The position numbers were made by a program, and so were the translations under genes. From Microplitis mediator (Eukaryota > Arthropoda > Insecta > Hymenoptera > Braconidae), in the NCBI RefSeq assembly GCF_029852145.1, contig NC_079977.1, positions 22,012,781 through 22,076,780 on the forward strand: DNA of 64,000 bases, in the 5' to 3' direction. The notes beneath the pieces were generated by a model. It had not been told where the DNA came from and did no database searches. It was given only the letters and a program-made list of their open reading frames with translations. Below are positions 1 to 11,300 of the stretch, one piece after another (the first letter of the stretch is position 1; each line of letters starts with the position of its first letter).

Positions 1-375
1 GTAGGAATCGTTGCTATGGCTCAGTAGTAGAGTAGGGAGCGTTGCTATGGTGACTAAGGAGTGGGGAGCGTTTCTACGGTAAATAGCGGAGTAGGAAGCG
101 TTGCTATGGCTCAGTTGTAGAGTAGGGAGCGTTGCTATGGTGACATTGAGGAGTGGGGAGCGTTATTAAGGTAAATAGTGGGGAAGAAAGCGTTGCTATG
201 GCTCAGTAGTAGAATAGAGAGCGTTGCTATGATGACATTAAGGAGTGGGGAGGGTTTCTACGGTAAATAGCGGAGTAGGAAGCGTTGCTATGGCTCAGTT
301 GTAAAGTAGGGAGCGTTGCTATGATTACTTGAAGGAGTAGGGAGCGTTACTAGGCTACGGGAAGTGTTGCTATGA
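1..375. repeat. Higher-order tandem repeat, about 91 bp made of three about 30-bp monomers
   Basis: Three related monomers alternate, all built on a GTAGGGAGCGTTGCTATGG-like core. One continues with CTCAGTTGTAGA, one with TGACATTGAGGA and one reads GTGGGGAGCGTTTCTACGG followed by TAAATAGCGGA. The first monomer type begins near 1, 91, 182 and 275, so the higher-order period is 90-93 bp. The array runs off the left edge and decays near 375. It is GC-richer than the flanking DNA and has no useful open frame. Confidence 0.85.
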
Positions 376-971
376 TCGTAACCAAGCCTACGTTACCATC
401 GCAATTAGAAAAAAAAAAGAAAAGTTTACAAAATCTTTTTTTTTTACATTTTTCATTGAAATTGAATTTTTTTTTTAAGTGTGTAATTGTATTGAAATAA
501 AAAATCTTCAAATATTCATTCATAAATTCATAAATTCATACAATATGACTATGTACATTTTCAACTCACTCGGATTTATAATTATAATTATAATTAAAAT
601 TTAAGATTTTTAAATATTTTTAGTCTAAACTAGATCTGAATATCAGAAAAGCATTACACTATTTTATATTTTTTTAAATTTTATTTATAAGTGCAGCGCG
701 TTATCGATCGGACCGCGTGCTCATTATTTTTAATGTCTATGTAAGTGAATTGGAATATTTGGGTGTTAATGTTTCACTTAATTAGTTATTATTATTAATA
801 ATAATTATATTTATAATCATAAGTCAGCTATATAGTGATTTACAATGCGCTAGTTAATTTTTTTAGTTTATTTAATATTTTTTATTTATTACAGATTTTT
901 TTTTATGCCTTTAAAATTTTTAAGCCTATTTTTATTTTACGCAATTTTAATTTAATAGTTGATTAATTGAC
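376..971. other. AT-rich stretch without a gene
   Basis: Homopolymer A and T runs and short TAATTA strings dominate. A short GC-richer patch lies near 694-720 (GCGCGTTATCGATCGGACCGCG). I see no open frame or splice pattern. Confidence 0.5.
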
Positions 972-1381
972 GGTACCAAATAATGACCAGGCTCAAATCT
1001 CAAGAAATATCGATTTTTTGAGAAAATCATAAGAATACTTTTTTGTAGGGAATAAAATTTTCTAAAGAAAAGGTCCTTAAAAATTTTTCCGTATCTCAAT
1101 TCCCTGACCCGCAATTTGAATTCAAACTTTCAAGGTCACGGATGAAAATTTTCTATTTTAATTTTCTTTCATTTAATTGAACTTTTATGGCTTAAATATG
1201 TATTCTACGTAAAATATCTTCAGGACCTTTTTGGTTACTCTTTAAATTTTCTACAAAAAAGGTCCTTATGAATTTTCTTCAATTTCCATTAGTTTTTCCA
1301 AAATCTTCATTTAAATAAAACTTGGTATTAAAATTCGGAGTACAGGCATAGAAAATTGTTTATCTGTCATTATTTAGTACC
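972..1381. repeat. MITE-like compound foldback element with 16-bp terminal inverted repeats
   Basis: GGTACCAAATAATGAC at 972-987 is matched by GTCATTATTTAGTACC at 1366-1381, inverted with one mismatch. The 410-bp interior holds two units of the window's recurrent palindrome family: TTTTTTGTAGGGAATAAAAT near 1040-1060, and a second with AAATTTTCTACAAAAAAGG near 1245-1263. No open frame for a transposase exists, so any mobility would need help from elsewhere. I could not confirm a target-site duplication. Confidence 0.6.
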
Positions 1382-1544
1382 CTCACTATTTCTTATAAAT
1401 AATTAACAAATTATTGAAAAAAAAAATAATAATTATTATAAAAAAATAAATTTTCTATTTTAATTTAAAAAAAAATTTTTTTTTTTTATTCGTCATTTTA
1501 ACTGGCACATACAACCTTTACCTCAGTACCATTACAGACAATAA

Positions 1545-1545
1545 T

Positions 1546-1600
<55 letters not shown>

Positions 1601-1607
1601 CAATGTA

Positions 1608-1655
<48 letters not shown>

Positions 1656-1708
1656 TAAATGAAAAATTACTTAACGAAAAAGAATTCTTATATGTAATTA
1701 CTATAAAA

Positions 1709-1797
<89 letters not shown>
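1545..1797. repeat. (TAA)n microsatellite in three blocks
   Basis: Blocks of TAA/AAT triplets at about 1548-1599, 1610-1656 and 1709-1797 are separated by short AT-rich interruptions. Confidence 0.95.
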
Positions 1798-1799
1798 GT

Positions 1800-2575
1800 C
1801 TTAAAATTGACAAAATATTTTTTTCAATCTATAAACCCCCATATCTCGTTATCTATTAAAAATATTGCAAAAATATCTCAGTAATTTTTTGTAGCTCATT
1901 AAATTTTCTACAAAAAAGTGTCTAACAAAAATTTACCTCAGATTGATAGATTCCGAGTTACAGCCTCGATAGATGGAAAAAAAAATTAACAAGATTTCAA
2001 TCATTGCTAAAATTTTCTTTTTATCTAAAATCGACTATATCTCGTTCCCTATCAGAAATATCGCAAAATTACATCAATACTTTTTTGTAGCTCATTAAAT
2101 TTTCTACAAAAAAGCATCTTACAAAAATTTACCTTAGATTGATAGATTCCGAGATACAGCCTCGATAGATGGAAAAAAAATTAACAAGATTTCAATCATT
2201 GCTAAAATTTCCTTCTATCTAAAATCGGCTATATCTCGTTCCCTATCAGAAATATCGCAAAATTATATCAATACTTTTTTGTAGCTCATCAAATTTTCCA
2301 CAAAAAAGTATTCCACAAAAATTTACCTCAGATTGATAGATTCCGAGTTACAGACTTTATAGATGGAAAAAAAAATTAACAAGATTCTAATCATTGCTAA
2401 AATTTCTCTTTATCTAAAATCGGCTATATCTCGTTCTCTATCAGAAATATTGCAAAATTATTTCAATACTTTTTTGTAGCTCATTAAATTTTCTACAAAA
2501 AAGTATTCAGTAAAAATTTACCTCAGATCAATAGATTCCGAGTTACAGTCCGTATAGATGGAAAAAAATCAACAA
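1800..2575. repeat. 195-bp tandem array with palindromic core, 4 copies
   Basis: The landmark GTAGCTCATT recurs at 1891, 2087, 2281 and 2476, giving spacings of 196, 194 and 195 bp. Each unit reads through an ATATCTCGTTCCCTATCAG block, the palindrome TTTTTTGTAGCTC / AATTTTCTACAAAAAA, then CAGATTGATAGATTCCGAG and ATAGATGGAAAAAAAAATTA. The middle copies are the most alike. Confidence 0.93.
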
Positions 2576-2614
2576 GACCCATAACTTTATTTATTTTTTT
2601 TTAATAATTAATTA

Positions 2615-2652
<38 letters not shown>

Positions 2653-3300
2653 CGTTAATCTTCAACAGTAATATCTAAAATTGAGTAACTACACATACAT
2701 AGTCCATCACAATTAATATTACACTGTACAATAATAATAAATGGCGATTAAAAAAAAACTTGTTAGTTCAATTAATTAATTAATTAATTTACTTATTTTT
2801 ATTAATTATCTATATTAATTACTTTAATTAACTCCGTTATATACATAAAATAAATATCAACATTAAGCAATCCCCGGTCGGTTTTTTTAAAATCGACGAT
2901 CGGATACTGGCTCATTATAAAAATTATTAAGATTTTTTTTTTAATTAAAAAAAAATCGCTTTATACAAGGTACGATAAATTGCACTGACTGTTAAAAAAA
3001 AACTTATTTTAATTAATTAATTAATTTATTAATAAGGTGTATTTAAGGAGACGTATTGATTTTATCATAATTTCGAGCCAATAGGATAATTAATCATCGT
3101 TAATTATTTGGCACATAAGTAATTATCACATGCTCCAAGCCACCATTTTATATTGTGTTAAAAACGAGATTCAATAAATAGAAAAAAAAATATTTATTTT
3201 AATTATAATTGTAATTAAAATAATTGCTAAGTACTACGTTGCTTAATTAAAGCGACTTTTAGATTTTCTTTATTTGGGAAGGGATAAAATTAAAGATTTT
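2576..3300. other. AT-rich intergenic stretch
   Basis: It contains TTAATTAA strings, a short (TAA)n tract near 2619-2645 and poly-A runs. A short inverted pair, CCCCGGTCGG at 2872-2881 and CGACGATCGG at 2895-2904, flanks a T-rich loop. I see no gene. Confidence 0.5.
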
Positions 3301-3329
3301 CATACGATCGAGTCTTAAGAATATGATTT

Positions 3330-4200
3330 TTTTATCGGTTATGTACTTTATCGACTGTAGGAAATTTTTCTGTTGTATCGACCGTTGGTAAGATGGCTAT
3401 TGATGGTAAAGTCGTTCGGCTGAGAGAGTTCAGATGGTGAGAGTAGAAAAATCTGCTTTATCAGACAGTAATTTGGCGCGATAACTTATTTGTTGAGTCG
3501 GTTGAAGGTAAAGATTTTTGGAGCTCGGGTCTGTGATTCTTAAACTAAGTGGGCATGGAAATTTTTTCGTCGAACGCGAAAGGCTTTAAAGTAGACCGAG
3601 TTGACGGTATAGTAGATTTCTGGAGCTGAGGCTTGTTGTTTTGAAGGTAATTGAGATCGGAATCTGTTTTATCGATCGCGTACTAGGTTTAAAAGTCAAT
3701 GGAAGGAGTAAATTGACGTCCCGGAAGACTTTTGCTGGTTAAGTCGACGGTCAAGAGGTTCCGAGAGACGGAAGTTAAAAAATCTGTTTTACCGGTCGAA
3801 GCTGATACTCTAGAGTCAAGAAGTTGACACCCATAAGCCTCTGAGAAGACTTCTGAAGCCCGAATTTCCGATTTTTTGAAGTTCAGTTGACTTAGAATCT
3901 GTTTTATCGGCCGCAGAAGAAGTGTTGAAGTCAATTGAGAGGCAAAATGACTTCTAGAAAGACTTTTGGAGATTAAATCTACGATTCCGAAGTTCTGAGA
4001 GGCCTAAGAGTTTCCTTATCTGTTTACCGGCCGCGAAACAAGACTTGTTCCCTCCATTACCTACCGAAAAACTTCGTAAGCTCACCGTTTTCTTTTAAGA
4101 GTCCCGAGGGTCTGCAAAAGTGACTACTCTGTATCACAAATCACTTCAAACTCCAAAAATCTGCTTTATCGACCCCAAAATTAAACTAAACAATATTTCC
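3330..4200. repeat. Degenerate tandem repeat of about 118 bp, GC-richer
   Basis: A box close to AATCTGTTTTATCGGTCGC recurs near 3450, 3661, 3779, 3896, 4018 and 4157, with adjacent copies about 117-139 bp apart. Between boxes lie shared words such as GAAGACTTTTGGAG and GTCAATTGAGA. The copies are much more diverged than in the other arrays, suggesting an older array. Short open frames here (for example minus strand 3689-3934) are by-products of the repeat. Confidence 0.6.
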
Positions 4201-4382
4201 ATCGATAACTTTGCATATTATGGCCTAATATTTGATTGTACTGTCGATAAAAGAGATTAGTCTACCTTACCATCTACTGATCAGCCACTTCACTACCAAG
4301 TCACTCCAAAATTTTAACCTCGGCCAGTAACCGCAAGTCGATAAAGTCGATAGAGTAATTATGTAACTGTCAGTAAAACAGT

Positions 4383-4388
4383 TTTATT
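4383..4388 (-). terminator. Candidate polyadenylation signal for SoxD
   Basis: TTTATT on the plus strand reads AATAAA on the minus strand, about 260 nt past the SoxD stop codon. It is the first clear canonical hexamer in the downstream sequence. Chance occurrence is easy in DNA this AT-rich, so the cleavage site is unproven. Confidence 0.35.
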
Positions 4389-4647
4389 AAAAAGAGTACT
4401 TTGTACCCACAAATCTTTGATATAGTCTTTAATAGTTTGTTTTGATTATAAATTTTCCTAAAAAAACTGCCTTAATTGCATATGAGCAATACTTTGGTAG
4501 CAGCAGTTTAAATGATAACTTATTAATTTTTGTTCAATGGCACAGTTTATATTCTTGGATTTAAATAATCGACACTGATTACCAGAATAATTCACGTGTT
4601 AGTTTGGATGCTCCGGGTTGCCATATCGGCTGACCCGGAGCTACTGT
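4389..4647 (-). other. Probable SoxD 3' untranslated region
   Basis: This is unique, non-repetitive sequence between the stop codon at 4648-4650 and the first AATAAA. I see no conserved motif in it. Confidence 0.45.
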
Positions 4648-5321
4648 TCAATCTTCATCGTGGTGCCTGGGACTGGCATCGTAGCCACTTATGGACCCCG
4701 AGTTATCTGGCGAGAAGTCCATCATGTCTCCTGGAGAAAGACTGTCCTGGGGATAGTAGAATGACGAGTGCTCCTGGCTAGGACCCGCTCCATTGATCAT
4801 CGCTGGCGGAGACGCTGAGGGTCGAGCAGAAGGACCTGGTCCAGCTGGATGATGTCCTGACATATCACCAACTGGTGAAAGGAATCCCATTTCTGGACCC
4901 CCTTCGCGACACCAGAGCTGTCGCATCTCTTGCCTGCGTTGCCGCATCAGTGACTTGTACTCAGAGATTCTCATCTTCTTGCCATCTACGATGCAAGTCC
5001 GCTTGGGACGAGGCCGGTACCTGTAGTCCGGATGCTTTTCCATGTGAAGCTTCGACAGCCGCGACTGCTCCTCGTAGTACGGTTGCTTTTCCGAATTGGA
5101 CATGGCTTTCCATCTTGCCCCTAGTATTTTTGATATGTTTGAGTTGTGCATATCCGGACATGCCTTGAGAATTTTCCGTCGTTCATCTTTTGCCCAAACC
5201 ATAAAAGCATTCATCGGCCTTTTGATATGTGGCTTGTTCTCGTTCTCGCGCTTCTGCTGCCGGACCATCTTGGCCTTCTCCGTGATGTCCTCTGGGACTT
5301 TGTAACCTGGGTCACGCCATA
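4648..5321 (-). CDS. SoxD: SoxD coding exon 6: HMG box and C-terminus
   Basis: The acceptor TTTGATTACAG precedes 5321. Codon 645 joins as T+TA (Leu), giving HLWRDPGYKVPEDITEKAK. The HMG box begins HIKRPMNAFMVWAKDERRKI and contains the SoxD hallmarks PDMHNSNISKILG and KQPYYEEQSRLSKLHMEKHP, ending PDYRYRPRPKR. The conserved SoxD tail TCIVDGKKMRISEYKSLM and RRQEMRQLW follows, then a Ser/Pro/Gly-rich C-terminus ending PRHHDED before the stop at 4650-4648. The box is complete, with the Phe-Met DNA-intercalating wedge (NAFMVW) intact. The preceding intron is only 70 bp. Confidence 0.97.
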
Positions 5322-8300
5322 CTGTAATCAAAGTACCAATTGGTCATCAAGATTGCTGATGATTTGCCAGAGTATTCATCCCAATACTTACAGTGAGAGG
5401 TTGATAGAAAGTCTTGATCATCGGACATGGCATCTTCTCGGGAAAACTGTTTGATGGGTCGTTGTGGTGAAGGTGATGATGCCATTGAACCAGCAGAGGT
5501 TGGTAGACTGTAGATACCATGCATAGCAAAGTGTTTTTCTACTGCTGTGGCATTGGAGGCTGCTGAAGCTGATCCACCTGGTTCATCTTTCACCATGACT
5601 GTAACAATTCGTGGATTAGCATTGGGCTGGTTCATCAAGGAATGGGTTCAGAATACTTACTGGGGGAAGACATAGAACCTAGATGAGGTGGTAGTCCAGC
5701 GTAGGGAAGATTGGGCAAGTAATTACGCGGCATGGGTAATCCAGGAGGAAATAACTTGGGTGCGGTTGCGGCGAGTGGTTGTTCCTGGCTACTGCTGGCA
5801 CCTTCATGACCTGGTGATGTGTTGGCACAGGACTTAGGCTTCGTAAGATTCAAAGGCGCGTCAGGATCTGGTAAGGGTGCAGTGGTTGGTGCTATTGCTG
5901 ATGATACTGGCGTGGGCGATCGTTCCTTCTCCATCTGAGTTGATACCTGGGCCAAGTGGGCCGTTGCCCAGCTCTGTGTATCACGATGCCCGCTTATCAT
6001 CTGGAAAAATTGCAAATTAGTCATAATCATCATCAACCCAGATCTTGCTACCAACTTTGAATGATATTTCTGGCTCAAATATCAAAGATACGACAAAAAT
6101 ACATCAATACAAATTTGTTGGGAATAAAATTCCCTACAAAATTGCTTTCATAAGTTTTTGTCTTATCTCCAATATTTGAGCCAGAAATATCATTCAAAGT
6201 TTTTCAACCAAGAGATATCTAAAATAACTCACATTGGCAATAGAATTGATATGTTTATTTCCCGTGGTAGCAGTCGAAGTTGGTGGAGGCATCGACGAAG
6301 AAACAGGCAGACCACGAAGCTGCTCCAAAAATGGCAGAAACATGAGCGATTGTGTGCTCGGCATATTCAATTGGCCTTTAGATATCTGCGCCTGTAATTC
6401 TTGAAGATTATTGTGATGATGCTGGATCATTTGTTCCTGCTGGCGTTTCAGGTGCTCTGTCTGCACGCGCTGCATCTCCATTTGCTTGGCATCGACCGCC
6501 ATCTGACCTGCATACGCCTGAAAATATATTTAGCATAAAATATATAATTATATATTTATTGTTACTAATACTATTGCTAACAACAATAATTTATAATTTA
6601 TAATTCAATGCGATTATTCGAGTCCCGCAGGCCTCTGGCGTTCATCCAGATATGCATCAAGTTTAAAGTCTATTTTAGACGATAAGGAAGACGTTTTATT
6701 CATCCAGGCCGGTTTATACGCCCGGGGCACGTCATATTAAATGCAATACGTGTATTTGTTACACTACGATACATTCAATGTATATCTTAACCCTCTATAT
6801 ACATTTTCCGAGCCAATGTATGCGTGAATTATTAACTCAAGGTTCCCTTTTTGCCGATTGCCCACCAGATAATTAATTTATTTCATGCAAAATTATATTC
6901 CTCAAGCTTTTTTACATTCAATTTTCATCGAACTTGATACCAGCTAGTGACCCAAGCTGCCCAGTTACCAAAACAGGCGTAAAATTTCAGTTGGTCACGG
7001 GCAGGAAAAATCGGACGTGTATTTTTGAACCCGGGAACCAATAATCGAAAATTCAAATCCTTGTAACTTGGGTTCTAATCATCGGATTTGGATGAAAAAA
7101 ATTTTTTTTTAAAGCTTGAAGTGTCTAGTTTTATGTGGGGATGGAAATTAGTTTGAAAAAAAATTTAGTGACAAAGTTTGGGGCCGAAATTCAAAAGAGG
7201 AAAAATTTTGAAATTTTTTTTTTTGGTTTTTGGGGACGGAGGGCATGAGAAAATTTTTTTGAGTTAAATCGACCTTGAAGAGGCGATAGCCAGTAGTTTC
7301 AGGAGTGTACTGAATTTTCCGGAGCTCTGTAGGATTTTTTTTGAGGGAGTTATGGCCATTTTAGTGACGCACCGATTTTTTGCTTCGACCGCCGATTAAC
7401 CGGAAGTGAGTGGGTCTAGAATAAACTTTAAAAAAAGAAATTGAAGCTGAAATAACCAGCTAGAAGCTGGTAATATCAAAATTAGGGCGAAATAATTTTG
7501 GAAGGGTCAAAATGGGTCATTTTCAAAAATTTGAAAAAGAGGCGCTGATGCATCCAGTGGAGTGACGAATGATCGATTTAAAACCGAGTATTTTATTATT
7601 TTGCTTCTGGTACTTGAGAACAAGCGAGAAAGATGAGAAAAAATAATAATAATAATAGAGAATAATAAAAAAATGGTTACAATGATGCTGCGTCCTCGTT
7701 TTCTGAAAGCCGGTCGGGTTGAGTTTTAACCCCTTGTCCTTAGCGTACCTACAATGTGACCCCCTCGTAGCCTCCCAACCCGCAAGAGACTCTTTAATTA
7801 ATTTTGTATGTGTCGCACGCGACCACATAAGAATATAAAGTCACCAATGAGAAATAAAAATGAGATGGAGCCTCTTGTTGGTGTTCTCATCGTCTATCGT
7901 CTGTTCTCGGTTATATCAAGTCTTTAATTCTTCAAGCAGTAACACAACGGAACCAGAGTACAGTGAGATCCACTTGAATCAATAATGCAAACGATGCACG
8001 TGCCTCATAACAAACTCTTCACTCAAATAAATTAATAATTAAAATTTTTATTATCCGTTAGTTCTTTGCTATTTATAAATTTTACACTTATTATACTTCC
8101 AGAGCAAGCCTACTTGTTGTTACTAACTCAGAAAATAGCTCAGGCATCATAGGAATCGGGGGAATGGCAAAAAAGTAGGCGATCTTTCCCAAAAAAGGTG
8201 TTTTTTGGCCTCGGATCTCATTCATGACCATCTTATACCACTTTGATTGAATGTGTCACTCTGGGGAATGTAGCCTAGTATGCAAACAAGTGCACAGATA

Positions 8301-11300
8301 CAAAAAAGTCTAGGAATCTACTCCCAAAAGTCAAAATAGTCAGCATTTTCCCTTAAAGAAAATTTGAAATTGATAATAGAACCGCCTAAATTAATTTCCT
8401 CGATTACTTCCAATGATATTTACAAATTTTTCTGTTCTATACCATCAGGACCAAGTGCCCTCATGATATTTATGTTGATAAATAGCATAGACTTGATAAA
8501 AATCCTCAAAAACGCCCCAAAAGTAGGCTACCTTCTCAAAAAAGGCGTTTTTCGACCTTGGACCTCATTTATGACCATCTTAGACCACTTTGATTGAATT
8601 TATCACTCTGGGAAATGTAGCCTAGCATGCAAACAAGTGCTCAGATACAAAAAAATCTAGGGATCTACTTCCAAAAGTCAAAACAGTCAGCGTTTTCCCT
8701 CAACGAAAATTCGAAATTGATGACAGAGCCCCTCTAAATTAATTTCCTTAATTACTTCCAATGATATTTACAAATTTTTCTGTTCTACACCATCAGGAAC
8801 AAGTGCTCTCACGATACTTTTGTTGATAAATAGCATAGACTTGATAAAAATCCTCAAAAACGCCCCAAAAGTAGGCTACCTTCTCAAAAAAGGCGTTTTT
8901 CGACCTTGGACCTCATTGATAACCAACTTAGACCACTTTGTTTGCATCGCCAGCTTATGGACACTTGGAACAGCTTCCAAAGAAGTGCTTAGATCCATAA
9001 AAGTCAATGAATTCAGCCTGTAACCGCCCAAAGTCCCCATCCCCGCAAAGCTGAAAATTCCCAAAAATGGTTTTTTTCAGTTTCTAACCCTTTGTTCCCA
9101 TTATTATCCATTCTGTAGCATCGTATAATTGTATATGACAGAGAATTGAGCTAGAATACGACAAATCACTGGGTAATAAATTAAGAGTCATGAGAGATAG
9201 GTAAGTTTTAGCAGTAATTACACATCTAAATATAGTTTCGCTATTCATACTTAGTAGTAGTTGTTGTAGTAAGTTAAGAGTTGGCGTTAATGCACGGATG
9301 GATATTCAGAACGGTAATATTCTCGTGTATGCATACACTGGACCAACTGAGAAAGAGATAAATATGAGAGAGAAAGCTTTGAGAGAAACTTAATAAATAA
9401 AGAAAGACTATTAACTAAAACTCAGAGAAGTATCTCAAGAGAAAGATACTTGGTGCTGTTATAAGGGGGGAAAAAGAGGGTAAAAGAGACCGAGAGGGGG
9501 TAAGAGGGACTAATACAGTAGCCAGAGTCTGAAGAAGCAAATAGAGGATGGATAAGACGGTATCCCTACTGTGTACGTAAATGTGAATGGAACTTTGGTT
9601 GGCACCCCGCCTGCTGTTTATATTTAGCCTCTGTGGGCGGTATTGCTGTCATGAATACGTATCATCGGCATAACTTGAGATACTCTGGATCTCAAAATGA
9701 ATTATTAATTTAAATTTTATAAATTTTATTTGGTAATTTTTTGATGATCATTTTATTCGCTGGATACAAATTTGACAGCCGTTAGCTGGAGGCTGATGAC
9801 AGGACAGGGGACAGGGGTCGGAAGACAGGGGGTAGGGGGTAGGGGGGAATAGAATAAAGCGAAAAAAAGAATAAGGTAAGATGGGAAAAAGAAAGTTGGA
9901 GACATAAAGTCGTAGAAAGTAGTCCTCGTAACGCGTGTCATCTCCCTCAATGTCGGTCTCTGGAGACTACGTGTGTGTCGTTCAAAAGATACGACTGTCT
10001 TCTCGTCTCTTCTCTTTTCTCAAGCAGATAAGAACTCGAGACAATAATCCTTCTGACGGCTGACTCAAGGCTTATTTTAGTCTTTTTATGTTTTTACTTC
10101 GAGCCGTCAGATGGAGTCGGGGATCAGTAATCGGATAAATGTCGGCTCTGGTTAATTTTCAGTTCGATTAGTGGCTTTTTAGAGAAGGTGAGGGTCAGTT
10201 GTAATGACTGACATCTTTACAAGATGGAATTATCGGCTAGTTATTTTTTTTGGGTCACGTATATTTTTGAGGAAAAGTGAGGCCGCGGTTGTAAAAAGGG
10301 AAATTTGAAAATTTAAATTTAAATTGGGGGTAAAATATTGGAAATATGAAAAAATTCAAAGAGACCATTTTTGTAGAGAATTAAATTTCCTACAAAAAAG
10401 ATTCTATGCAATTTTGACATAAATTCAATATTTTACCAGAATTTAAATAAAATCCATTTTTGATAAATTTTATTTTTCAAATTTTTCCAATTGTGGAATT
10501 TAAAATTCAAATTCCCGCCAAAGTATTACAGATACGGCAAAATTTAAAGAAACCAATTTTGTAGGAAATTAAATTTCCTACAAAAAATATTCTACGCGAT
10601 TTTGCCATAAATTCGATATTTTACCAGAATTTGGATAAAATCCATTTTTGATAAATTTTATTTTCCAAATTTTTCCAATTATGGAATTTAAAATTAAAAT
10701 TCCCGCCAAAGTATTACAGATACGGCAAAATTTTAAGAGACCAATTTTGTAGGAAATTTAATTTCCTACAAAAAAGTTTCTATACAATTTTGTCATAAAT
10801 TCAATATTTTACCGAACTTTGGTTAAAATCCGTTTCCGATGAATTTTAGTTTCCTAATTTTTCCAATTACGGAATTAAAAATTCAAATTCCTGCCAAAGT
10901 ATTACAGATACGGCAAAATTTAAAGAGACCAATTTTATAGGAAATTGAATTTCCTACAAAAAATATTCCGTGCAATTTTGCCATAAATTCAATATTTTAC
11001 CAAAATTTAGTTAAAATCCATTTCCTATAAATTTTAGATTCGTAATTTTTCCAATTACGAAATTTAAAATTAAAATTCCCGCCAAAGTATTACAGATACG
11101 GCAAAATTTAAAGAAATCAATTTTGTAGGAAATTAAATTTTCTACAAAAACGTTTTATACATTTTTGTCATAAATTCAATATTTTACCAAAATTTGGATA
11201 AATTCCATTTCCGATAAATTTTATTTTCCAAATTTTTCCAATTGTGGCATTTAAAATTCAAATTCCCGCCAAAGTTTTACAGATATGGCAAAATTTAAAG

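Noticed and set aside
4875..5168. Open frames on the plus strand opposite the SoxD HMG exon
   Set aside because: They are shadows of the real minus-strand exon; no domain of their own.
4648..5331. Using the upstream TTG at 5331 as the start of a separate 227-aa HMG protein
   Set aside because: The first residues come from intron sequence; the TTACAG acceptor and phase show this is the last exon of a longer gene.
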